This document shows, in pieces, positions 1-4,796 of a stretch of DNA of 5,365 bases (position 1 is its first letter; every line of letters begins with the position of its first letter). Made by a program: the position numbers and the translations under genes. The notes below the pieces were generated by a model, which was not told the DNA's origin, ran no database searches, and saw nothing but the letters and a program-made list of their open reading frames with translations. Source of the stretch: a bacterium (GTDB lineage: Bacteria > UBA9089 > CG2-30-40-21 > SBAY01); assembly GCA_040757115.1 (NCBI GenBank), contig JBFLYA010000254.1, positions 1-5,365 of the forward strand. Direction: 5' to 3'.

Positions 1-85
1 CGGTGTCAAGCAAACCTGGCCCAAGAGTTCGATGCACCGCTATAGCGCATCCAATGACTCTATTCGATAATTCATCAAATTTCAC
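1..85 (-). CDS. GxxExxY family protein, N-terminal part (runs off window)
   Basis: Read on the minus strand, this frame gives VKFDELSNRVIGCAIAVHRT and then LGPGLLDT before the window edge. This matches the N-terminus of GxxExxY proteins, a small family of about 125 residues with a PD-(D/E)XK nuclease-like fold and no settled function. Only the first 28 or so residues are visible, so the catalytic region cannot be judged. The start is uncertain. I chose the GTG at 83-85, but the frame stays open upstream through the terminal repeat (reading TIHHEGYGEHE), and no ATG or Shine-Dalgarno sequence is visible. The first 60 nt of this unit (62-121) match 4625-4684 at 58 of 60 positions, so a relative of the same element sits in the ATP synthase operon. 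It may be intact or broken beyond the edge. Confidence 0.72.
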   Translation of the reverse strand, partial: MKFDELSNRVIGCAIAVHRTLGPGLLDT

Positions 86-121
86 TTCGTGCTCTCCGTA
101 CCCTTCGTGGTGAATAGTTAC
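62..121 (-). repeat. Terminal repeat and gene start of the GxxExxY element (copy 1)
   Basis: On the minus strand this begins GTAACTATTCACCACGAAG, the same 19-bp end found at both termini of the 4625-4836 element, and continues into the GxxExxY reading frame. It differs from the copy at 4625-4684 at only two positions. The end is built from 9-mer units of the CACGAAGRR type. The outer edge at 121 lies 8 nt from the 312-bp repeat that starts at 129. Confidence 0.75.
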
Positions 122-128
122 AAAAATA

Positions 129-440
129 GAAACTAATAGAAATTTATGGAAATTTGTTGTTTTCCCCAATCAATTTCTACCTATTTCTATAAATTTCAAT
201 CTATTTCTATTATCTTATCTCCATATCACTCTTATCTCCTTATCCCCTTTCTTACACTTTTGATATATAGCCTGAACGGTTACTTAGTTTTAAGGTTTTG
301 AGATAAGGTTTTGAGTTATGACATTTGAGTTTTGAGTTAATATTGTCCCATTTGATGGACACGGCTGAACGGTTACAAAAAAAGATATTTTCCTCTCTGT
401 TTCTCTGCGTCTCTGCGGTAAAGGATTACCTGAATGATTA
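129..440. repeat. 312-bp direct repeat, copy 1
   Basis: Bases 129-440 match 1450-1761 (offset 1321) without gaps. I count three substitutions (133 C/T, 362 C/T, 435 T/C), so the copies are about 99% identical and the duplication is recent. Inside are the right-hand part of the palindromic mini-element (to about 283), a tandem AAGGTTTTGAG motif near 291-313, and three CCTGAACGGTTAC-type motifs at 271-283, 364-376 and 429-441 (the last degenerate). A CTCTGCGTCTCTGCGG tract lies at 403-418. A 62-codon open frame starting at a TTG at 325 is carried by the repeat and has no recognisable protein features, so I do not call it a gene. Confidence 0.9.
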
Positions 441-460
441 TCCTATTCGTAATGGTCTTT

Positions 461-517
461 GGGGTCAGACTTCAAAAGCAGAATTAATCAAGTTAATTCT
501 GTTCGAGGTCTGACCCC
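461..517. repeat. REP-like palindrome with GGGGTCAGAC arms
   Basis: The outer arms GGGGTCAGAC (461-470) and GTCTGACCCC (508-517) are perfect complements. The inner arms CAGAATTAA (479-487) and TTAATTCTG (493-501) are also perfect complements around a TCAAG loop. The middle segments pair poorly. GGGGTCAGAC-type hairpins are familiar as REP sequences mobilised by REP-associated Y1 (RAYT) transposases, but no transposase is present in this window. It lies downstream of the toxin gene, with no T-run directly after the stem, so a role as terminator is possible but not shown. Confidence 0.7.
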
Positions 518-620
518 ACCATCTTTTCCCTTTTCTTCTTAATCAATGTCCGACCATAACTCACTCCCTTTTATATGTGTTAAGTAAAATGTCTTCGCTA
601 CTTTTCTCTACCTACTCTAT
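518..620. other. Spacer downstream of toxin gene; nothing identified
   Basis: This short AT- and CT-rich stretch lies between the REP-like hairpin and the toxin stop codon. On the minus strand a GGGAG motif stands shortly before an ATG, but the frame closes after four codons (MVGH). I see no gene, RNA or clear terminator. Confidence 0.5.
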
Positions 621-890
621 CTATTTCCTCTCTATCTGTGGGTGGGTTCCAACCCATTTAAGAAAGTAGGTGTTGCTTTCGATAGAAAACAAGCATCGAT
701 AATAATCATCTACATAAAATTCCCACAATCCTTTGATACTTTCGAATCGATGAATCTTTAGCGATGGATGTTTTGGGTCATTTAACAAAAACCTTACTTG
801 TTTTTCAAACTTCCTTTTGATATATTCGGGTAGGGCTGCATAATATTTATCGAAATTATCATCTTTGGCAATTTTTCTTTCACCTGGCAT
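621..890 (-). CDS. RelE/ParE-superfamily toxin of a type II toxin-antitoxin system
   Basis: This 89-residue basic protein has the layout of RelE/ParE/HigB-type toxins. An N-terminal helical hairpin (residues 14-36, with LPEYIKRKFEKQ) is followed by DPKHPSLKIHRFES (38-51), then strands GLWEFYVDDYYRCLFSIE (54-71) and a final strand ending FLKWVGTHPQIER. Arg65 in YYRCLF and His83 in the GTH motif sit where family members carry functional or conserved residues. RelE-type relatives cleave mRNA on the ribosome, while ParE-type relatives poison gyrase. Sequence alone does not separate them here, although the GTH ending resembles mRNA-interferase-like members. The ATG at 890 overlaps the end of the antitoxin gene by 11 nt, which suggests translational coupling. 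The length is normal and there is no sign of decay. Confidence 0.85.
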   Translation of the reverse strand: MPGERKIAKDDNFDKYYAALPEYIKRKFEKQVRFLLNDPKHPSLKIHRFESIKGLWEFYVDDYYRCLFSIESNTYFLKWVGTHPQIERK

Positions 891-1128
891 TATTCAAATC
901 CTTCAGCAAGTCCTCAGCATCTGTATATTCTTTGAACTTACCTGCTTTATAGTTTACCTCTGCTTTTGCTAATGCTTTTTGGACCTCGGGAGTGTGAACA
1001 TAGAGTTCTCTCTTTGGGATTTTTTTAGTAAATGTAATCAAGACTTGCATATCCGAATTGTACGGCACATCTTCCTGGGGAATGACAATCCCATTATGAT
1101 ATACCCCTTCCATTGTCAATTGTGACAT
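880..1128 (-). CDS. Antitoxin partner of the RelE/ParE-type toxin
   Basis: This 82-residue protein is encoded directly upstream of the toxin, overlaps it by 11 nt and is presumably the cognate antitoxin. The N-terminal part (residues 6-33, containing GVYHNGIVIPQEDVPY and QVLITF) looks like a small beta-rich dimerisation or DNA-binding domain resembling AF2212-like/DUF104 or AbrB-like antitoxins. The C-terminal part (about 47-80, with ALAKAEVNYKAGKFKEY and EDLLKDL) is a charged helix of the kind that wraps around RelE-type toxins. The family assignment is tentative and rests mainly on gene position and layout. The ATG at 1128 is chosen because a strong Shine-Dalgarno lies 5 nt upstream; a second Met at residue 6 is less well placed. 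Such antitoxins normally repress their own operon. Confidence 0.75.
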   Translation of the reverse strand: MSQLTMEGVYHNGIVIPQEDVPYNSDMQVLITFTKKIPKRELYVHTPEVQKALAKAEVNYKAGKFKEYTDAEDLLKDLNNAR

Positions 1129-1133
1129 TAACG

Positions 1134-1142
1134 ATCACCTCC
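1134..1142 (-). promoter_or_regulatory. Strong Shine-Dalgarno of the antitoxin gene
   Basis: On the minus strand the sequence is GGAGGTGAT, a near-full complement of the 16S rRNA 3' end, 5 nt before the ATG. It fixes the antitoxin start. It would favour high antitoxin synthesis relative to the toxin, whose start lies inside the antitoxin gene. Confidence 0.85.
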
Positions 1143-1234
1143 TCATTTTGTCTTTTTGCGGAATTAGTGTACCTGTTTAGCGTGGTCAGAGAGCACAAAT
1201 GAATGGTACTGACTTAGTGCGAAACCACTTCAAA

Positions 1235-1248
1235 CACAACAAGTTGTG
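1235..1248. repeat. Short perfect palindrome CACAAC-AA-GTTGTG
   Basis: The 6-bp arms are perfectly complementary around AA, about 107 bp upstream of the antitoxin start. It could be an operator-like site, but it is far from the gene and has no partner copy, so its function is unknown. Confidence 0.3.
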
Positions 1249-1253
1249 TAATA

Positions 1254-1380
1254 CAAAATCAAAAATTAAATATTAAAATGCAAAATGACATATCAAATAT
1301 CATATCAAAAATCAAAGAGCAAATATCAAAATTAAGGAATTCTTTTATTCTTATTTTTGATTTTTAATATTTGATTTTTG
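1254..1380. repeat. AT-rich dispersed repeat with inverted arms
   Basis: The stretch consists of CAAAAATCAAA/AATATTAAA-type words. The left arm (about 1254-1278) is roughly complementary to the right arm (about 1352-1380). The core at 1275-1298 matches 5248-5271 at 22 of 24 positions, and that second site contains the start codon of the four-helix-bundle ORF. From the ATG at 1278 a 29-codon frame begins MQND.SN, like the MQNYKSN start of that ORF. The repeat may therefore include a decayed start of such a gene. I do not call a gene here. Confidence 0.55.
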
Positions 1381-1604
1381 TAAGCGTTCAGGTGGTGTAA
1401 CAAAAGGAGATGTGGAGATTAAGGAGATAGGGAGATATTATAAAAAATTGAAATTAATAGAAATTTATGGAAATTTGTTGTTTTCCCCAATCAATTTCTA
1501 CCTATTTCTATAAATTTCAATCTATTTCTATTATCTTATCTCCATATCACTCTTATCTCCTTATCCCCTTTCTTACACTTTTGATATATAGCCTGAACGG
1601 TTAC
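1380..1604. mobile_element. Palindromic mini-element (MITE-like), about 225 bp
   Basis: The ends are GTAAGCGTTCAGG (1380-1392) and CCTGAACGGTTAC (1592-1604), inverted repeats with one mismatch in 13. The body is also an imperfect palindrome. The left arm runs GTGTAACAAAAGGAGAT, then GGAGATTAAGGAGATAGGG, then AATAGAAATTTATGG. The reverse complement of the right arm runs GTGTAAGAAAGGGGATAAGG, then AGATAATAGAAATAG, then GAAATTTATAG. It has no coding capacity. The right-hand part (from 1450) is duplicated at 129-283, where the left arm is missing. This is the structure of a non-autonomous element moved by a transposase acting in trans. No clear target-site duplication is visible. Confidence 0.65.
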
Positions 1605-1761
1605 TTAGTTTTAAGGTTTTGAGATAAGGTTTTGAGTTATGACATTTGAGTTTTGAGTTAATATTGTCCCATTTGATGGACATGGCTGAACGGTTACAAA
1701 AAAAGATATTTTCCTCTCTGTTTCTCTGCGTCTCTGCGGTAAAGGATTACCTGAACGATTA
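1450..1761. repeat. 312-bp direct repeat, copy 2
   Basis: This is the second copy of 129-440, about 99% identical. It begins inside the palindromic mini-element and ends within 8 nt of the pyruvate kinase stop codon. Beyond the mini-element end at 1604 it contains a GCTGAACGGTTAC motif at 1685-1697, the CTCTGCGTCTCTGCGG tract at 1724-1739 and a CCTGAACGATTAC motif at 1750-1762. The 62-codon frame from a TTG at 1646 is repeat-borne and runs into antisense pyk sequence, so it is not called. Confidence 0.9.
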
Positions 1762-1769
1762 CCTTTTTT

Positions 1770-3191
1770 TCACGCCACAGCTACATGTAGAAAATTGGTT
1801 GTATCATGATGTCCACCGGCAATACCACCAGTAATAATAACTTTGTTTCCAGACCGAAATATACCGGTGGATTTTGCGGTTTCAATCCCCTTTCTTATCA
1901 TATCATCCGTATTATCAAATTCATCTGATTTAACGGGATAAATTCCCCAATACAGGGTCAATTGCCGAACTGTTTCCATAGATGGGCTGACCGCGATAAC
2001 TGGCACAAATGGTCTATATTTAGCAATCATCCTTGCGGTCAGACCTGAATATGTACAGGCAATAATCGCCGCTACCTTTAAGTCCATCGCGATTTGCGCT
2101 GTGGCATAGCCAATTGCCTCTGTAGTATTTATACCTCGCAGGTCTATTTTATCTTTTAATATTGCCTCATATTCTAATGCCTTCTCTGCTTCTAAAGTAA
2201 TTTCTACCATTTCTTTAACACATTCTACCGGATATTTACCGATAGCAGTTTCTTCGGATAGCATCAAGGCATCCGTTGAGTCAAAAATAGCATTGGCAAT
2301 ATCTGTTACCTCTGCTCGTGTGGGAATATCTTCATTTACCATAGACTCTAATATTTGCGTGGCGGTAATAACTGGTTTGCCAAATAGATTTGTCTCCAAA
2401 ATTACTTTTTTTTGCACCAGAGGGATTTTAGCCAGGGCTGTTTCAATGCCTAAATCTCCTCTTGCCACCATTATGCCATCTGCAGATTTAATTATCTCAC
2501 TTATATTTTCAATTGCCTCTTTTTTCTCAATCTTGGCAATAATTGGGATAGAGACATCTTTTTCTTTTAATATCTTACGCAACTGCATAATATCATCTGG
2601 ATTTTTTACAAAAGATAAACTTATAAAATCTACTCCTTCCTCAATCCCAAGGTTTAAATCCTCAATATCCTTTGGAGTAAGTGAAGGAATTGAGAGTTTA
2701 GTCTCCGGGAAATTTACCCTTTTGTCTGATTTTAACTCACCACCTTTGACCACCTGGCAAATAATATTCCCCATATCATGTCTAATCACCTTTAACCTTA
2801 TTCTGCCGTCATCAATGAATATTGGCTCACCTGATTTTACTTCCTTCGGTAGATGTTTATAGGAAACAGAGACTATATTTTCATCCCCTTCAATCTCTTT
2901 AGTGGTTAAGGTGAATACAAAATCCTCCTTTAATACCACCCCTTTTTTTACTTTTCCTATTCTAATTTTGGGTCCGGCTAAATCTTGCATAATCCCTATG
3001 GGTTTATTGATTTCTGCAGATATTCTACGAACACTTCTTATAACTTCAAGATGGTCTTTATGTGTCCCCTGGGAAAAATTCAATCGAACAACATCCATCC
3101 CCGCCTCAGCTAATTCCTTTAATATTTTATGGGAATTACTTGCCGTCCCAATAGTGCATACAATTTTTGTTCTTTTCATAATATTAAACAT
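1770..3191 (-). CDS. pyk: Pyruvate kinase
   Basis: The enzyme converts phosphoenolpyruvate and ADP to pyruvate and ATP, the last step of glycolysis, in the cytoplasm. The 473 residues are a normal bacterial length without the extra C-terminal PEP-utiliser domain. Visible motifs are TKIVCTIGTAS (8-18), RLNFSQG with substrate/K+-site residues Arg36, Asn38 and Ser40, IIAKIEKKEAIEN with catalytic Lys220 and metal ligand Glu222, MVARGDLG with metal ligand Asp246, and the ITATQILESM-TRAEV signature (275-295). LSEETAIGKYP (311-321) is a Gly-to-Glu variant of LSGET. The C-terminal domain (about 350-473) ends TTNFLHVAVA. Residues 70-79 read DLAGPKIRIG, the K+-independent type. The start at 3191 is chosen because a consensus-like promoter ends 7 nt upstream; the alternative MKRTKIV start at 3179 fits relatives better. 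Neither has a Shine-Dalgarno. The gene is divergent from the atp operon. Confidence 0.97.
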   Translation of the reverse strand: MFNIMKRTKIVCTIGTASNSHKILKELAEAGMDVVRLNFSQGTHKDHLEVIRSVRRISAEINKPIGIMQDLAGPKIRIGKVKKGVVLKEDFVFTLTTKEIEGDENIVSVSYKHLPKEVKSGEPIFIDDGRIRLKVIRHDMGNIICQVVKGGELKSDKRVNFPETKLSIPSLTPKDIEDLNLGIEEGVDFISLSFVKNPDDIMQLRKILKEKDVSIPIIAKIEKKEAIENISEIIKSADGIMVARGDLGIETALAKIPLVQKKVILETNLFGKPVITATQILESMVNEDIPTRAEVTDIANAIFDSTDALMLSEETAIGKYPVECVKEMVEITLEAEKALEYEAILKDKIDLRGINTTEAIGYATAQIAMDLKVAAIIACTYSGLTARMIAKYRPFVPVIAVSPSMETVRQLTLYWGIYPVKSDEFDNTDDMIRKGIETAKSTGIFRSGNKVIITGGIAGGHHDTTNFLHVAVA

Positions 3192-3198
3192 ATCTTAA

Positions 3199-3227
3199 AT
3201 TTTACAACATTACTTTTAAAATGTCAA
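3199..3227 (-). promoter_or_regulatory. pyk promoter, sigma-70 type, predicted leaderless
   Basis: On the minus strand a perfect -35 box TTGACA (3222-3227) is followed by a 17-bp spacer and a -10 box TAAAAT (3199-3204). The expected transcription start is at about 3192, directly before the ATG at 3191. The mRNA would then have no leader, or only about 12 nt if translation starts at 3179. Confidence 0.8.
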
Positions 3228-3251
3228 ATAAAATTTATTCTAAATTTTTAG

Positions 3252-3280
3252 TTGCATTTTTTCTTTATCTATGCTATACT
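3252..3280 (+). promoter_or_regulatory. atp operon promoter, sigma-70 type, predicted leaderless
   Basis: A -35 box TTGCAT (3252-3257), a 17-bp spacer and a -10 box TATACT (3275-3280) give an expected transcription start near 3287, at the GTG start codon of the first gene (3288). The -35 boxes of this promoter and the pyk promoter are separated by 24 bp (3228-3251). Confidence 0.75.
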
Positions 3281-3287
3281 TTCAAAA

Positions 3288-3503
3288 GTGGTTAAAAATC
3301 TTGAGACCATAAAGAAAGTAGCGTATGCAAGTAGTATTGGAATTGTGCTCGTTACTTCAACTTTTATTGGCTTAGGAATAGGTTATTTTTTAGATTCACG
3401 ATTTGGCACAACACCATGGTTGACTATCGCTGGATTATTACTGGGTATCATCGCGGGCTTTTACAATGGTTATGAAATGATAATGAAAATTATGAAAGAA
3501 TGA
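3288..3503 (+). CDS. atpZ: AtpZ/AtpI-family F1F0 ATPase-associated protein (ATPase gene 1)
   Basis: This is a small membrane protein of 71 residues with two predicted membrane helices (about 12-35 and 44-61). They are joined by YFLDSRFGTTPWLT, the hallmark of the AtpZ/ATPase_gene1 family, followed by GLLLGIIAGFYNGY. Relatives are encoded at the head of atp operons and are linked to assembly of the c-ring or to Mg2+/Ca2+ uptake. The frame is open back to a TTG at 3252, but that codon is the promoter's -35 box. I therefore place the start at the GTG at 3288, which gives the usual short charged N-terminus (VKNLETIKK). No Shine-Dalgarno precedes it; leaderless translation is inferred. Its stop codon overlaps the start of the next gene by 4 nt (ATGA), which suggests coupling. 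Confidence 0.82.
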   Translation: MVKNLETIKKVAYASSIGIVLVTSTFIGLGIGYFLDSRFGTTPWLTIAGLLLGIIAGFYNGYEMIMKIMKE

Positions 3504-3853
3504 AAGAAATTACTTTACCCCAAATTACTAAAACAACCTGGATACTAATCGGCATTGTTTTTCTAATCTCTTTATTAACCCAAAATATATCAATAATATC
3601 AGGTATAGTCATTGGTTCCTTACTTGGATTATTAAACTTTAAGGCACTGATTTTAACGACGCAAAGAGCCTTTAAATCTGAGCGGACAAAGTCATATATC
3701 TTGATGAGTTACCTGGTTAGATTAAGCCTATTGGGATTAATATTAACCCTCATATTACAGGTAAAAGCAATAAATTTTATTGCCGTGATAGGTGGATTAT
3801 CCATCGTGATTATGGCGATTTGTGTCCAAGGAACGATTAATCTCATTAAATAG
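3500..3853 (+). CDS. atpI: ATP synthase subunit I (AtpI)
   Basis: A 117-residue hydrophobic protein with four predicted membrane helices (about 13-28, 31-52, 67-87 and 91-112). It contains the GxxxGxxNF-type motif (GSLLGLLNF, 39-47) typical of the ATP-synt_I family. Known members act as chaperones for assembly of the c-subunit ring and are not part of the mature enzyme. The gene lies between the AtpZ-like gene and atpB, the usual position. Its ATG overlaps the preceding stop codon by 4 nt, so it is probably translated by coupling, and only a weak AAAGA-like Shine-Dalgarno is visible. The family is poorly conserved in sequence, so the call rests on topology, the motif and context together. Confidence 0.82.
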   Translation: MKEITLPQITKTTWILIGIVFLISLLTQNISIISGIVIGSLLGLLNFKALILTTQRAFKSERTKSYILMSYLVRLSLLGLILTLILQVKAINFIAVIGGLSIVIMAICVQGTINLIK

Positions 3854-3872
3854 ATTAGGTGAAAGGGAAAAG

Positions 3873-4622
3873 ATGGAAGCAGAGGCACCCTTTTTATTTC
3901 AATTTTTAGTCAACTGGCTAAATCAATATTTAGGAAACTACATTCCCATAAATGCTACGATTGTTATGACCTGGTTGATTTCACTTGGGTTAATAGGTTT
4001 TGCCCTGGCGGCATGTTCTTCTTTAAAAATGGTTCCCAGGGGACTACAAAATCTATTAGAACTCTTAGTTGAACAGGTTCTTCAACTCTTAGAGGGCATT
4101 ATGGGACATAAGAAGGCAAAGTTCTTTCTACCTTTAATGGGCACACTGACCCTGTTTATTTTAATTTCAAACCTGATTGGACTCATTCCGGGATTGAAAG
4201 CACCAACAAGTGATTGGAACACAACTATTGCCTTAGCTATGATTGTATTTATCCTGACACACTTTTTTGGAATAAAACAAAAAGGATTAATTGGTTATTT
4301 TAAGCATTTTGTAGGTCCTATCTGGTGGTTAGCTCCATTGATGGTGCCCATACATCTGATCGGAGAAATAGCGAAACCTTTTTCCTTATCTATCCGACTA
4401 TTTGCTAATATGATGGCAAAACATATGACCTTAGGTTGCCTGGCACTATTGCTTGTTCTGTTTTCAAAGAAGGCAATTCTATTTGTCCAAACTTTATTTA
4501 TTCCTGTATTTTTACCACCAATAGTTATGCTTTTAGGGGTGCTTACTTGCCTTATTCAGACATTTGTTTTTGTCTTTTTAGCCATAGTCTATATTTCCAT
4601 TGCTATGGAAGAAGAACATTAA
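3873..4622 (+). CDS. atpB: F-type ATP synthase subunit a
   Basis: Subunit a forms the ion half-channels beside the c-ring in the membrane Fo sector. The 249 residues are a normal length with five to six membrane helices. Recognisable regions are FFLPLMGTLTLFILISNLIGLIPG (84-107), APTSDWNTT (110-118), KHFVGPI (144-150) and SLSIRLFANMMAKHM (171-185) with the essential Arg175 (E. coli aArg210) and Asn179. The last helix IQTFVFVFLAIVYIS has Gln229 (aGln252), and the protein ends in acidic EEEH. The ATG at 3873 is preferred over an upstream GTG at 3822, because it follows an AAAGGGAA Shine-Dalgarno and removes a tail overlapping atpI. The gap to atpI is 19 nt. The mobile-gene remnant begins two bases after the stop codon. 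Confidence 0.96.
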   Translation: MEAEAPFLFQFLVNWLNQYLGNYIPINATIVMTWLISLGLIGFALAACSSLKMVPRGLQNLLELLVEQVLQLLEGIMGHKKAKFFLPLMGTLTLFILISNLIGLIPGLKAPTSDWNTTIALAMIVFILTHFFGIKQKGLIGYFKHFVGPIWWLAPLMVPIHLIGEIAKPFSLSIRLFANMMAKHMTLGCLALLLVLFSKKAILFVQTLFIPVFLPPIVMLLGVLTCLIQTFVFVFLAIVYISIAMEEEH

Positions 4623-4624
4623 AA

Positions 4625-4796
4625 GTAACTATTCACCACGAAGGACACGGAGAGCACGAAGTGAAATTTGATGAATTATCGAATTCATGAAGCTCAAATA
4701 TTGACATATATGAAATTGGCAAATATCAAGGTTGGTCTATTGATAAATTTCAATGTGGAAAGATTGAAAGAAGGCATAAAGAGATTTGTTCTGTAA
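4625..4796 (+). pseudogene. GxxExxY family protein, internally deleted remnant
   Basis: The first part (4625-4684) encodes VTIHHEGHGEHEVKFDELSN, the N-terminal piece also seen at the left edge of the window, and then hits a TGA at 4688. A second part in another frame (4686-4796) encodes HEAQILTYMKLANIKVGLLI and NFNVERLKEGIKRFVL followed by a stop. This is a good match to the C-terminus of GxxExxY proteins. A full family member has about 125 residues, so about 70-80 central residues, including the putative nuclease core, are missing and the two parts are out of frame. The junction near 4682-4687 (GAATTC) may reflect short-homology deletion. The remnant cannot make a working protein. Confidence 0.8.

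Noticed and set aside
129-440. CRISPR-like array, because short motifs recur
   Set aside because: The recurring 13-bp motifs are unevenly spaced (93 and 65 bp), with no constant repeat length, no unique equal-sized spacers and no cas genes.
325-513. 62-codon plus-strand ORF (TTG start) in repeat copy 1
   Set aside because: It lies wholly in repeat and REP-like DNA, its near-identical partner at 1646-1834 has a different C-terminus set by the flanking sequence, it has no Shine-Dalgarno and it encodes the CTCTGCGT repeat tract.
1150-1200. Possible promoter for the toxin-antitoxin operon (TACACT on the minus strand)
   Set aside because: With a 17-bp spacer the -35 position is GCTCTC, far from consensus; too weak to report as a site.
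1278-1367. 29-codon ORF beginning MQND in the AT-rich repeat
   Set aside because: It is made of low-complexity repeat words, lacks a ribosome binding site and loses similarity to the four-helix-bundle family after about seven residues.
1646-1834. 62-codon plus-strand ORF in repeat copy 2
   Set aside because: The start is repeat-borne and the end is antisense to the pyk 3' end; no protein features.
2293-2862. 189-codon plus-strand ORF
   Set aside because: Antisense shadow of pyk, whose minus-strand frame carries all the pyruvate kinase motifs.
2902-3198. 98-codon plus-strand ORF
   Set aside because: Antisense shadow of the pyk N-terminal region that also runs into the pyk promoter.
3252-3287. 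Upstream extension of the AtpZ-like gene from a TTG at 3252
   Set aside because: That codon coincides with the -35 box and the added residues would be encoded across the promoter; family members start near VKNLETIKK.
3822-3872. GTG start for atpB 17 codons upstream
   Set aside because: It overlaps atpI, has no Shine-Dalgarno and adds a tail that I do not expect for the family; the ATG at 3873 has a ribosome binding site.
4436-4690. 84-codon plus-strand ORF overlapping the atpB end
   Set aside because: Out-of-frame shadow of atpB, apart from its last part, which is the GxxExxY remnant described separately.
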